Assembly (NCBI GenBank): GCA_037693485.1
Contig: CM075352.1
Coordinates: 25,018,001-25,082,000 of the forward strand
From: Kitagawia praeruptora
Taxonomy: Eukaryota > Streptophyta > Magnoliopsida > Apiales > Apiaceae
DNA: 64,000 bases
Direction: 5' to 3'
A program made the translations under genes and the position numbers. Below are positions 1-11,476 of the stretch, in pieces; positions within the stretch are counted from its first letter, which is position 1, and each line of letters opens with the position of its first letter. The notes under the pieces were generated by a model. The model was not told where the DNA came from. It made no database searches and saw nothing but the letters and a program-made list of their open reading frames with translations.

Positions 1-635
1 TTAATAAGATCAAATACAAACTCTACCAAAGGTGTACAATACCTTTAGCAGCTGCTGACAATACAAATATCTCTCTCTGTTTGTTTCGAACTCTCGAATA
101 CAAACCTTATACAGAGCTACGCACACTTGCAACACACGCTTGTTCGACTCTTTTTACAATGATATTGAGAGAGTATTTATAATGCTACCTATCAACTAAT
201 AACAGAAAGATATAATCTATACATGACAATATTCTGCCTTCTAGTCGATAGTTTCCATCAATAGAAAACTCTTTCCTTCATAATATCTTCTTGCTTGTTC
301 TTCAAACAAAGATCCTGTTTTATAGCACTTGCCAGTTTCTGTAGCATCCATAATGACATCATCAGTAACAAGATTGATATCAGGATTTCATCTTGCATCA
401 GTATCTGATCATCATCAGTATTAGACCGTCATCAGGATTTGCCCTTTGTTCCTGACATGTAGTCTCCGATACACTGTTTATTTCTGACTAAACTGTACAG
501 ATAACTGTCTTACACATAAATCCTATATAAAGTGCTAAATCCTTTATAAGATCAGGATTACAAGAAGTATAATGTGTAAATTCTATTCTTAACATCACAA
601 CTTATGAATTATTCCTAACACAGTATTTCCTAACA
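1..635 (-). mobile_element. Partial LTR of a Copia-like retrotransposon
   Basis: Read on the minus strand this begins TGTTAGGAAATACTG at 635 and runs off the left edge of the window, so only the 5' part of an LTR is present. A TATA box (TATAAATACTC on minus, about 173-185) is followed by ordinary LTR-like sequence. The stretch from about 350 to 440 repeats TCATCAG/ATCAGGA several times. No coding sequence is visible. A second TGTTAGGAA lies at 620, so the exact terminus could be 620 or 635. The Copia assignment rests on the TGTTAG start, the TATA placement and resemblance in layout to the other LTRs here; it is inference. Confidence 0.55.
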
Positions 636-982
636 AATCCCAAATATCATGTATCTTTTTATAATTCTTTTAAAAAAGTAACAAATAATATAAATTCTTG
701 AATTAACGTTAATCACACCCATTGAAAATTTTCAATTTGACCTGGAAATTTTTTTCGTAAACATTTTTTGAATTTCTAGCATTGCTCGTCACAAAATTCA
801 TGTTGGCATCAACCTATGTAGTAATAAAAAAAACGAGGTTAAAGTTGCGGAGGAATTTAAGGGCGGTCCTGAGAGTTACGGAATTTTCGAAATCCTTAAG
901 TATTGGGGGATCCTAGGCACAAGTTTTGTTCGTCTATAGACAAAGTCATTCCGAGGATGTCAAAAGTTATATAATCTCTCTA
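636..982. other. AT-rich intergenic stretch, no gene seen
   Basis: Non-coding AT-rich DNA between the left LTR and the first MITE. No long reading frame, RNA gene or clear repeat structure was recognised. Confidence 0.5.
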
Positions 983-1221
983 TCTCAACGAATTCTTTAC
1001 GTTTGGGATAAAGGGCTCGACACGTTTTTTAAGGCTCTTATAAAGTACAGTTACATAATTTATTTTTAATTTTTTTTTCTGAATAAAAATTTAATGTTTA
1101 AATTTTTATCTGAAAAAAGAAAATTTTAAAAATAAGTTATGAAACTATACTTTATATAAACTTTAAAATTCGTGTCAAACAATACTAAAAACATGTAAAG
1201 AAATTGGTGGGACGGAGGGAG
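983..1221. mobile_element. Stowaway-like MITE
   Basis: The right end reads GGGACGGAGGGAG followed by TA, the inverse of the CTCCCTCCGTCCC terminus typical of Tc1/mariner Stowaway MITEs. The left half contains GAATTCTTTACG and GGGCTCGACACG, which mirror the right half (CGTGTCAAACAAT and ATGTAAAGAAATTGG). The centre is an AT-rich imperfect palindrome. The left terminus is degraded, so its position is approximate. It resembles the MITE at 12092-12361. Confidence 0.6.
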
Positions 1222-2075
1222 TATTTTGAACGACTTCCAAAATTTGTAGTGTGCATGTTTAATCCGCCTAATTAAGTGATAAAAGTTTGAACTTTGATAA
1301 AATGAGTTAATAAAAAAATTGTAACAACATCTCCAACCATAAAGACCCCTTAAATAAAAATTTTAGATATTATGTAAAAAAATTTGGACTACTACATTTC
1401 AAGGCCTAATGTAACACTGAAATTGTAACAGAGTAAAAAAAATGGGTCAATTGTAACGGTTTTGTACATATTTATCCAAAAATAGAGTATATTGTAACGA
1501 AAGTATTAAAAGTGTTACAATTGATATACACCGTTACAATAGACCCCTATCTATTGTAACGGTATTGTAACGGGATAAATCTATTGTAACGATATATTAA
1601 GAAAAAATATATATAAAGAAACAAATATTCAATAATTATAATGTATATGATTAACTAAAATATAAATTAAAGAATCATTTTACATGAAAGTGATAAAAAT
1701 TCTTAAAAAATGAATTATTTATTTTTTTGGAATATGAATGGTATTTTTTTTTAAAGTATTGTATTTTTCAATAATTTTAAAATTGATAAATTTAAAACTT
1801 TTACATTTTTTAATTAAGAAATTGTATATATATTAAAAATTATTCATAATATAAATAATAATTTACAGAAAACAATTAAAAAATTGTGAAATAAAATTAT
1901 TTCTTATATCAAAAACATTAATAAGAATGTAAATGATGATTTTTTTAATAATCTAAAATTGAAATATTACAAAAATTCTTTTAAAAAAAAGAATTGTAAA
2001 TAAGGCACATCTCCCTGTGAAAATTAAAGCGGCCAAAATAGGGCGCCTGTATGAAAACTCAGTGCCTTGAACAAA

Positions 2076-5000
2076 ATTAGGGCACTCCCCGCTTAAACAA
2101 AATTGTGTGAAAACTCCCCGCTTAATACCCAAAATATTCCCCCCTTAACAAAATTTTTAGTTTCCCCCAAATTTTTTGAACACCTAATTCAGACATTAAC
2201 CCGGCACAGACAAAAACAAAATAACACGGGGGAATTGTTCCCTCTCTTTTATAACAAAAATTTTGTATACTTACGCCAAAATTTTATTTCCCCCAATCTA
2301 TATTTCCCCCTTTTCTCACCTCGCTCACCCCTCTCTCTCCGTCGCTCACCCCTCTCTCTATCTCTCTCTCATCAATTTCTCTATATCTCTCTCAATACAT
2401 CTCTATCTACTGGTCTAAATGAATTAGTGTTCAATACTAATAATCCCCTAAATTTGAGCCCTAATTGGAGTAACTTTCAGTGAAGCAAGAATCTACAAGG
2501 TAAACTTGCAACCCTAATTTGAGCTCTGCAAGGCTATACAAGCCCTAATCGACGCGTATAACACAAACCGAGCTCTAATTTGTAAGTGTATTTCAAATTC
2601 ATGTTTAAATTTTATCTTTGTTATTTGTTTTATTGATTTCACTTCTTAATTTGAACAGATTAATTGGTGATTATGGTGGTTTATCAACTCCGGTGAGTTC
2701 ACTTCTTTGTTTATATACTATGTTTACATTTGTATGCTTTAATTGTATGATATTAGTGTTTATAAACTATTTTTTATGTATGTTATGTGAGTTCCGTGTA
2801 TTTGATTGATTATTGAAGTGGAGTGGTTTTTAATGTTTATAGGCTAAAATGGTTTTCGTTTGTACATGTCTATATATATTATATTGTAATTGGTTTGTTC
2901 ATCTGCGTAGGGAAGACTGAAGAGTTCGGTTTCTGATTTGGACTCAGATATTGAGAAGAAGTCTAAAACTCTTGATGTTATTAAGGATAACATTGAGGAA
3001 CAAGCTGATGAAAATACATTACCAACCCCTCAGGTATTTTCTTTTATTATAATTTGTTGGGATGGTTTCTTTTTGTCTTGAAGTTCATTTGATGTATTGT
3101 ACAAGTTTATTTTGTGAAATTTAGGAACTTAATTTAGCAGGAGTAACTTTATTGCGGAGTTGCCTCAAGGTTTGTTTTTGTTAACACAGCGAGAATACCG
3201 GTCTTGACCCAGATTCGAAAGAATATTATATTGTTGTCATCCGCTTGATTGTAGAGATGCAGTGGGTCGATATGTCAGTTGGTATTGACCCCCAGGTACC
3301 AATCATGTAGTTCTTGTAAATGTTCTTATGGATAACATTAGCCAATTGTAGTTGAGTTCTTTTCATACTGTAGTATGGTTTTAGAAATTTGTTATTCTCT
3401 TGTTAGGTAGCTGGGTCAAACATAAATAGGCTGTGCTCAGAGGCTAGGGCATGTTTTGTTAATCTTGTTTATGCTAATTTGAAAGGGCATTCATATTTTT
3501 CTATCATGATTTTACTGTTTTGCAGTTGCGGTTTATGTTTTTGTAACTTTTGGTTTGCTGGCTTGTGAAGAAGCAATTACGGGATATGGAACAGAGTATA
3601 CATGAACTTGAAGGGGAGATTGAAGCCAAAGAAAGAGAGCTGCATGCAATTAGATTAGATACTCAAGCAGTATGTTACCATTTATGTTCTTATAAAGTTT
3701 GGGCGCTTCTTTATATGAATTCATTTCTTAGTATGTTATCTTTGACTTGGGCAGGTGTGGGCCAAAGATGATCTTCTCAGAGAACAAAACAAAGAATTGG
3801 CAAATTTTAGGTACATATTTACTATTCATTCAGTTAGATTAGGGCACTCCCCGCTTAAACAAAATTGTGTGAAAACTCCCCGCTTAATACCCAAAATATT
3901 CCCCCCTTAACAAAATTTTTAGTTTCCCCCAAATTTTTTGAACACCTAATTCAGACATTAACCCGGCACAGACAAAAACAAAATAACACGGGGGAATTGT
4001 TCCCTCTCTTTTATAACAAAAATTTTGTATACTTACGCCAAAATTTTATTTCCCCCAATCTATATTTCCCCCTTTTCTCACCTCGCTCACCCCTCTCTCT
4101 CCGTCGCTCACCCCTCTCTCTATCTCTCTCTCATCAATTTCTCTATATCTCTCTCAATACATCTCTATCTACTGGTCTAAATGAATTAGTGTTCAATACT
4201 AACAATCCCCTAAATTTGAGCCCTAATTGGAGTAACTTTCAGTGAAGCAAGAATCTACAAGGTAAACTTGCAACCCTAATTTGAGCTCTGCAAGGCTATA
4301 CAAGCCCTAATCGACGCGTATAACACAAACCGAGCTCTAATTTGTAAGTGTATTTCAAATTCATGTTTAAATTTTATCTTTGTTATTTGTTTTATTGATT
4401 TCACTTCTTAATTTGAACAGATTAATTGGTGATTATGGTGGTTTATCAACTCCGGTGAGTTCACTTCTTTGTTTATATACTATGTTTACATTTGTATGCT
4501 TTAATTGTATGATATTAGTGTTTATAAACTATTTTTTATGTATGTTATGTGAGTTCCGTGTATTTGATTGATTATTGAAGTGGAGTGGTTTTTAATGTTT
4601 ATAGGCTAAAATGGTTTTCGTTTGTACATGTCTATATATATTATATTGTAATTGGTTTGTTCATCTGCGTAGGGAAGACTGAAGAGTTCGGTTTCTGATT
4701 TGGACTCAGATATTGAGAAGAAGTCTAAAACTCTTGATGTTATTAAGGATAACATTGAGGAACAAGCTGATGAAAATACATTACCAACCCCTCAGGTATT
4801 TTCTTTTATTATAATTTGTTGGGATGGTTTCTTTTTGTCTTGAAGTTCATTTGATGTATTGTACAAGTTTATTTTGTGAAATTTAGGAACTTAATTTAGC
4901 AGGAGTAACTTTATTGCGGAGTTGCCTCAAGGTTTGTTTTTGTTAACACAGCGAGAATACCGGTCTTGACCCAGATTCGAAAGAATATTATATTGTTGTC

Positions 5001-5602
5001 ATCCGCTTGATTGTAGAGATGCAGTGGGTCGATATGTCAGTTGGTATTGACCCCCAGGTACCAATCATGTAGTTCTTGTAAATGTTCTTATGGATAACAT
5101 TAGCCAATTGTAGTTGAGTTCTTTTCATACTGTAGTATGGTTTTAGAAATTTGTTATTCTCTTGTTAGGTAGCTGGGTCAAACATAAATAGGCTGTGCTC
5201 AGAGGCTAGGGCATGTTTTGTTAATCTTGTTTATGCTAATTTGAAAGGGCATTCATATTTTTCTATCATGATTTTACTGTTTTGCAGTTGCGGTTTATGT
5301 TTTTGTAACTTTTGGTTTGCTGGCTTGTGAAGAAGCAATTACGGGATATGGAACAGAGTATACATGAACTTGAAGGGGAGATTGAAGCCAAAGAAAGAGA
5401 GCTGCATGCAATTAGATTAGATACTCAAGCAGTATGTTACCATTTATGTTCTTATAAAGTTTGGGCGCTTCTTTATATGAATTCATTTCTTAGTATGTTA
5501 TCTTTGACTTGGGCAGGTGTGGGCCAAAGATGATCTTCTCAGAGAACAAAACAAAGAATTGGCAAATTTTAGGTACATATTTACTATTCATTCAGTTAGA
5601 TT
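2076..5602. repeat. 1,762-bp head-to-tail tandem duplication
   Basis: Two copies, about 2079-3840 and 3841-5602, are nearly identical; one C/T difference was noted by eye (2442 versus 4204). The junction and both outer edges share only the trinucleotide ATT, so the event had 3-bp microhomology. Each copy contains the leader-like region, the small exons and the coiled-coil exon of the captured gene fragment. The near identity shows the duplication is recent compared with the surrounding decayed repeats. Confidence 0.93.
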
Positions 5603-6820
5603 TAGTTTGCGTCTTTGTCAGGACCATAAAAAATTCATTGTTCCATGAAGACATGAATTCTGTATTCTCGTATGGGGATTATGTGTGGGAAAGAACTTTT
5701 ATTTTCCTTTCACCAGTTGAAATCAATTGGGATTACGGTGTCATAGCTGTTAGTGTAGAGTCGGAGAGGGAACTTTTTGGTCCATTCCTAATTAGGGATA
5801 TAAATCATGCTATGAATCAATGCTTCTTATTTATAATTAAGTCGGTCAGTGGCCACACACCCACACCTTCTCATGGGTGTCTGGGGTTAGGTGAATTGTA
5901 CTAACTCCGACTCCTTTTGATTGTAGGAGAGAACGTGATAATTCAGAGCCTGAAAGAGCACAACATCTTAAACAGATCCATGATTTTCAAGAGCACATTC
6001 AGGAGAAAGAGCGGCGGTTGATGGAGTTGCAGGAACAGGTTTGCCTACGTTTTCCTTTTATGCTTAATTGCTGAGTCGATTAATGAATATCATATAGATG
6101 TACTTAGGATTTGATAATTCTGACTAAGCAATACTTCATTGAATACATTGTAAAGACAAAAGTTATATGGAAGCATTTAATTAAATGAGTTTTAGTACCA
6201 GTGTCAACATTTAATTACTTAGGATTAGAAAAATCATCATTTAAGAAGATCTCTACAGAAGAATCAGATAAAAATTGATAAAAAAGAGACTTGGTGACGT
6301 ATTTACAATAAAGAGGGAAGAAATCGTGGACATGAAAGTACTAGAAAATTTCAATGGCATTATATCTGTTGAATTGCCAGAAAAATGATCACAGGCAATC
6401 TGGAAATCCATGTCCCTGTAGAAGTGTGGAAACGGATTTCTAAACAAACCATTGAACATAGATAAGATCAATTAAACAAAGCAAACTACTTAGGCTGGAA
6501 TATCACACAATTGCTCCATCTAAAATTAGCCAGGAAAAGTATCTTATGGTTAATTAAATAATCCCCTGTTCTGTTCATTTGTATTGAGTTGGATTTCAGA
6601 TTTCTTGAGTTCTTTTTCTCTCGAAAGCCTCTCAAGTCTGGTCCTCAGTATGGCAGAACTGTGATTATAGTTTTCAAAAGACATATCTCTAGTCTGCAAT
6701 TCTGCCTGCATATCTGCGATATATTGCACAGTAAGCCAATTTTTATAATGATATTTAACAAGAATGTTTCTTTTTTTGCAGGAAAGTAATGTGCAGGCCA
6801 ATGATGAAGAAAATGAATGA
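2582..6820 (+). pseudogene. Captured fragment of a coiled-coil protein gene
   Basis: Several stretches have exon-like coding bounded by GT/AG: 2659-2692, about 2911-3033, about 3581-3669, about 3755-3810 (all repeated at +1762), then about 5928-6039 and 6782-6820. Read in one frame they give charged heptad-like protein including SDLDSDIEKKSK, MEQSIHELEGEIEAKEREL, WAKDDLLREQNKELANF and RERDNSEPERAQ, and end ...ANDEENE before a TGA. The segment resembles part of a conserved plant coiled-coil protein whose name I cannot give. No in-frame ATG precedes the first exon, another putative exon (about 3190) contains a stop, and the exon order is disrupted by the duplication. I therefore call it a non-functional captured fragment; retained introns imply DNA-level rather than cDNA capture. 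Confidence 0.6.
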
Positions 6821-7440
6821 TATATAGATCGATGGTCATCTAATTAAATATATGCACCAGACTTGCCTTTTGATGCTCAGGCATATAGCTAGTATGCAAC
6901 TTTATAAAAAATCTGTATTTTGTTTTGGTAATGGGATTTGGTCATCAAAGTTTAGGGTTACAAGTCATGTAACGAAATCATATTATCATTGATTTTGATT
7001 ATCAAAACTTTATGAATTATGATATGTTTTTTTTCCTTCATTGGATGCATCTGATTGTGAATTTTATAAATTTTGTACCCAAAAAATGAGTGTGCATTAA
7101 TATTGATGGGATAAAAATATTAATATTTAAAGACTTCTTTTGGTGTTTTTAATTTAAATAATATGAATAAATTACAATATATTTAGAGGAATGCATGTGT
7201 GTTACATTTGCATTTATTGTAACATGAAATACATCAATGGTAACGTCTCATTAAAATGCCCAAGGAGTGTTACAATAGACACAACAACCGTTACAATAGC
7301 CAGTACAGCGTTACCAAAAACCTATTGTTACGGTAGCAAATGTAATGAGGAAAGTGGTGTTACAATAGGTCTATTGTAACGGTTTTTAACCTTTTTGTAA
7401 TGATTTTGACCGTTACAAGAGATCCCAAAATATAGTAGTG

Positions 7441-7702
7441 ATGGGACATTATTGTTATATAAAATTTTAGATAATCCTCTAAAATCTTATCATATTGGCT
7501 ATATATATCGAATCTCTAGAGACCTGTAGTAAAACACCACATCATCAATATTACCATATTAAAATAATACACTCTATTTTTAACAATTTGAAATAATAAT
7601 AACTTGCTATTTTTAAAATGTGACTAATCATTATAGTCAACTCCATTGGAGTACAACACCTTATAAATTCAATAAATTTTACATAATCACGATTTTATAT
7701 TA
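7441..7702. other. AT-rich spacer between CACTA-like element and Helitron
   Basis: No ORF or RNA gene seen. It forms the target sequence for the adjacent Helitron. Confidence 0.4.
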
Positions 7703-9641
7703 CTAGCTTATAACCCGTGCGAAGCACGGGTTTCTTTTGATAGGTTATAAAATTTATTTAACATTATAAATATGAACTTGAATTTTTAGTAAATTAATTT
7801 AATCATGTAATATATCTTATTATTAGATCTAACGATTCTTATTTATTACTAAAAATAATGATTTGAATATATGGTGAGATATTTTTGAGTGTATATTATT
7901 TAATTTTATTAAATAGAACCGTCCGTGATATAATTGGAAAAAGAGAGATTTTAGTTTGAAAAAATAGAAAAAGATAACGTGAAAATTAAAAGGTGACATA
8001 CTTTAGGATGAAAATGGTAATTGATTAGTTTATAGTAACTATAATTTAATTGTTATTTTACTAAATAAAATTGCAGGTAATATTTTTAGAAAATGAGAAA
8101 TTAATGTTACCGTGATATTTCTAAAAAAAGGAATTTAATTAGAAAAAATAAAAAAGATGATACGTTTTTAGTTGAAAAGGTAATCGGTTAATTAATAACA
8201 TTATAATATTATGATTTTATTTTTATTAAATAGAATCGCCCGTGATATAATTTGAAAAAGAGAGGTTTTAGTTAGAGAAAATAAAAAAGGTAACTTGTTT
8301 TGGCTGAAAAAGGTAACCCGTTATATAATTGGAAAAAAAATATTTTAGTTAGAGAAAAGAGAAAAGAAATTTTTTTTTATTAGTTAACAGTATTTATAAT
8401 TTTTTTTAATTAAATAAAATATAAAATATATTATATTTTACTTGAAAAAGGAAACTGCTTAGTTATTAGAAAAAAAGGTAACACGTTTAACCTTAAAAGT
8501 AGGTTGATTTGTAAAGTAAAAATTTTAGTTAAATAAAATATAAAAGAAAATTTTTAAAAGGTAACTCGTGATATAATTGGAAAAAGAGATATTTTAGTTA
8601 GAGAAAAGAGAAAAGATAATTTGAACGAAAAAATTAATTAATTAGTTAATAGTAATTATAATATGCTTTTTAGTTAGATAAAATATAAAAAATATTATAT
8701 TTTAACTGAAAAAGGAAACTGCTTAGTTATTAAAAAGAAAAGAAAAGGTAACATGCTTAACCTGAAAAAGGAAAGTGATTGGTAAAGCAAAAATTTTAAA
8801 GGTAACATGTTTAACCTGAAAAAGGAAATTGATTAGTAAAACAAAAATTTTAGTTAGATAAAATATAAAAAAAAGATTTTATCTGTAATTAAGTAAGGGT
8901 AATTAGGTAAATTCAATAGGTACCACCTGAAAAAGGAAACTGCTTAGTTATTAAAAAAAATGTAACACGTTTAACCTGAAAAAATAGGTTGATTTGTAAT
9001 GTAGAAATTTTAGTTAAATAAAATATAAAAGAAGATTTTTAAAAGGTAACTCGTGATATAATTGGAAAAAGAGATATTTTAGTTAGAGAAAAGAGAAAAG
9101 ATAATTTGAATGAAAAAATTAATTAATTAGTTAAAAGTAATTATAATATGCTTGTTAGTTAGATAAAATATAAAAGATATTATATTTTAACTGAAAAAGG
9201 AAACTGTTTAGTTATTAAAAAGAAAAGAAAAGGTAACATGTTTAACCTGAAAAAGGAAATTGATTAGTAAAACAAAAATTTTAAAGGTAACATGTTTAAC
9301 CTGAAAAAGGAAATTGATTAGTAAAACAAAAATTTTAGTTAGATAAAATATAAAAAAAGATTTTATCTGTAATTAAGTAAGGGTAATTAGGTAAATTCAA
9401 CAGGTACCAACCAACCGACCAACCAAACTTTTAATGTTTCGGAATTTATATAATAGTACTATTATATAAATTCAAGTTTCTGCTTTTAGTGTTGTGGTTG
9501 AAAATATATTACCTACATGGTAGAGTTATAGTAATATTAATAATATTAATTGGATGTAAGGGTAATTAGGTAAATTTAATAGGTACCAACCAACCAACCA
9601 ACCAAACTTTCAATGTTTCGGAATTTATATAATAGTATAGA
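7703..9641 (-). mobile_element. Non-autonomous Helitron (minus strand)
   Basis: On the minus strand the element begins TCTATACTATTATATAAA at 9641 and ends with the hairpin CCCGTGC-TTC-GCACGGG, then TTATAAGCTAG at 7703. The base before the start is A and the base after CTAG is T, the A/T insertion site expected for Helitrons. The stem is perfect and sits about ten bases from the CTAG end, as in the family. It encodes no Rep/helicase, so it is non-autonomous. The inside is AT-rich and full of repeated blocks containing GGTAAC and CTGAAAAAGG. It shares both termini with the Helitron at 27546-51527. Confidence 0.88.
8450..9419. repeat. Tandem blocks of about 485 bp inside the Helitron
   Basis: A block beginning GGAAACTGCTTAG at 8450 recurs at 8935, offset 485, each ending near the text GGTAATTAGGTAAATTCAA and GGTACC. 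Smaller repeats of AACCTGAAAAAGGAAATTGATTAG occur inside each block. Copies differ by small indels and substitutions, so the duplication is older than the one at 2076-5602. Confidence 0.75.
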
Positions 9642-9890
9642 TATTACCTACATCGTAGAGTTATAGTAATATTAATAATATTAATTGGATGTAAGGTAAA
9701 ACAAAAATTTTAAAGGTAACATGTTTAACCTGAAAAAGGAAATTGATTAGTAAAACAAAAATTTTAGTTAGATAAAATATAAAAAAAGATTTTATCTGTA
9801 ATTAAGTAAGGGTAATTAGGTAAATTCAACAGGTACCAACCAACCGACCAACCAAACTTTTAATGTTTCGGAATTTATATAATAGTATTT
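9642..9890 (-). repeat. Extra Helitron 5'-end copy beside the intact end
   Basis: Beyond the Helitron 5' terminus, a 54-bp stretch (ATTACCTACAT...TTGGATGTAAGG) repeats one found at about 9508-9561. It is followed by another copy of the Helitron 5' region, ending TTTATATAATAGTATT near 9888. A further diverged 5' end lies at about 9443-9465. Three 5' termini in a row suggest tandem or nested Helitron insertion. Confidence 0.65.
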
Positions 9891-11017
9891 TAGACACCCA
9901 TTTTAATCGATAGCATTGGAGATGCTCTAAATATACATATCCCTTGGGCCTAGATTGTCTATGTATGACAAGTTTATGATCGAGTAGATCTTCTTCTGCG
10001 CTGTGTTGAAGGATCGGAGAGGGGCGCATTGAATTAAAAAGGGGGTGGAAAAGAAAAGAGAAGCCCATTATAGAAAGTTTCAAAGCATATAAATTGCTCC
10101 CGTGTAATGCATGCTGTAGACAGTCATGAGATTCCTGGTCTTCAATAAATTCACAACTAACACTATGTCATCCTTACAATAAAAATAAATGATATTTTAA
10201 AAAATATCCATATTTTTAATTTTTTTTAAAAATACGATCAAAATTATATATGTAATTGTGCATCAGATTGTAATAGTTGCAGTTGAGGTTGCACCGTATT
10301 TTTGAAAAAGAAAAATTTATAATTCCATTATTTTTGAAAAAAGCCCTAAAAATAAAAACTTATTTGTGCATAAATGTGATTATCAATGCAGTATGACATC
10401 ATGAATAATGTACGTATGAACAATGTTGCTGCAAATTTGCTTACCAAAAAACAAAAAAAAAAAAATTAACATCTCTTGCAATATATATAGGAGTATGTTA
10501 ATTAAGTGAAAATCTAAAAAAGGAAAATCCATAATTGCCTTTACACATCAAACCAATTACAAGAAAAAGACCATACGGGGTGTTTGATTTGCCTTAATTT
10601 CTCAGAAACTTAAACTAATCCAAACACCCATAATAGTTTACCCTAGCTAGCTCGATGCTCGATCATACCGCTACATATATATATATAAAGTCCATATATT
10701 TAACCTAGCTTCTAATCTTGTTTTAAATCCATATTAGATGGATAAACACTAGTGGTTGTCACCAAAACACCACAAAAACAATATACGCACTACAATTAAC
10801 CACTGAATTGACTATCGCCAACATGTTTCCATAATGCGCATTTCATAACACCACGCCCTTAGTTTCTCTGCTCATGTCACAGCTCGATCCCCTCGCGGTA
10901 TTTGTGTTTCAGCACCTCTTGTCTGTCTTTGTTTTTTTTTTTTTGTATTTATCATTCATAGATATGTACGTATATATTCGGTGCGCAGAATTACTAGAAA
11001 TACATGTTGAGATATGA
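9891..11017. other. Intergenic region 3' of the CLE gene
   Basis: AT-rich sequence with a short TA microsatellite (about 10674-10687) and poly-T and poly-A runs. No convincing exon or RNA gene was seen. The text CGATAGCATTGGAGATGCTC near 9908 is the kind of terminal motif found in small plant DNA elements, but no partner was found. The part nearest 11017 should contain the 3' UTR of the minus-strand CLE gene. Confidence 0.5.
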
Positions 11018-11329
11018 TCAGTTGTGGAGTGGATTAGGGCCACTGGGGACTAGTCTCTTTGCGACGCCATATCGTGGATCAATCTCATCGCCTTGGTCAA
11101 TTACTGGTGGTGGTGGAGGATAGTGCAATCTTTTTCGATGAAAGCGTGGTGGACTTATAGTCAAAATTGTGTTGCTGCTGCTGCCACCGCCGCGATGGAT
11201 GAGAAGCCTGCGATAAGTAACTAGTACTCCCGGTTCCTCTGAGGATTGGGGTTTTGAAGTGGCACTAGTCAACAGGATTAGTAAGAAGATGAGTTGTAAG
11301 AGGTTTGAACAAGAGTATGAGCTCTTCAT
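11018..11329 (-). CDS. CLE signalling peptide precursor (CLE9/10-type)
   Basis: A 103-residue single-exon precursor. Residues 1-25 are a hydrophobic signal peptide (MKSSYSCSNLLQLIFLLILL...), followed by a variable basic and proline-rich linker (YPPPPP at about 70). The C-terminal 12 residues are RLVPSGPNPLHN, which fit the CLE consensus with Pro4, Gly6, Pro7, Pro9, His11. From memory this dodecapeptide equals the Arabidopsis CLE9/CLE10 peptide. CLE peptides are secreted, trimmed and often arabinosylated at hydroxyproline, and signal through LRR receptor kinases such as BAM and HSL1; CLE9/10 act in stomatal lineage and xylem. The motif ends exactly at the stop codon, as is typical. Size, signal peptide and motif position all agree. 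The function of this copy is inferred from the peptide. Confidence 0.93.
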   Translation of the reverse strand: MKSSYSCSNLLQLIFLLILLTSATSKPQSSEEPGVLVTYRRLLIHRGGGSSSNTILTISPPRFHRKRLHYPPPPPVIDQGDEIDPRYGVAKRLVPSGPNPLHN

Positions 11330-11368
11330 AGCTATAGCTAGGTGTTTGATATTTTGTCAAATTCGGGG

Positions 11369-11476
11369 GAGAGAGAGAGAGAGAGAGAGAGAGATGAAAG
11401 CGAGAGAGTGATGGTAGGAAAGCTATCAAAGTAGTAATACTTTTTTGTTTCGAGTTGTGGCGGTGAGGAATTTATA
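11369..11476 (-). promoter_or_regulatory. CLE gene core promoter and GA-rich leader
   Basis: On the minus strand TATAAAT lies at 11476-11470, about 140 bp before the ATG. Between TATA and ATG a (CT)n/(GA)n run at 11369-11394 would lie in the 5' leader. GA/CT repeats near start sites are common in plant promoters and can bind BBR/BPC proteins; such binding here is inference. Confidence 0.5.

Larger units (their letters stand above)
1387..7440. mobile_element. CACTA-like element carrying host-gene exons
   Basis: The left end starts GACTACTACATTT at 1387. The right end, read on the opposite strand from 7440, starts CACTACTATATTT. The two align without gaps for roughly 38 nt. Inside each end is a cluster of short motifs in both orientations, TTGTAACGG and CCGTTACAAT (about 1425-1590 and 7210-7425). 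A CACTA-type TIR plus subterminal repeat clusters is the known layout of En/Spm elements. Flanking triplets are ttg (left) and atg (right), so the 3-bp target duplication is imperfect. There is no transposase ORF. The interior holds exons of a coiled-coil gene and a tandem duplication, so this looks like a non-autonomous, gene-fragment-carrying (Pack-CACTA-like) element. Family assignment is inference. Confidence 0.6.

Noticed and set aside
2103..2483. Repeated 126-codon frame (also at 3865-4245)
   Set aside because: Low-complexity CT-rich leader sequence without protein character; it appears twice only because of the tandem duplication.
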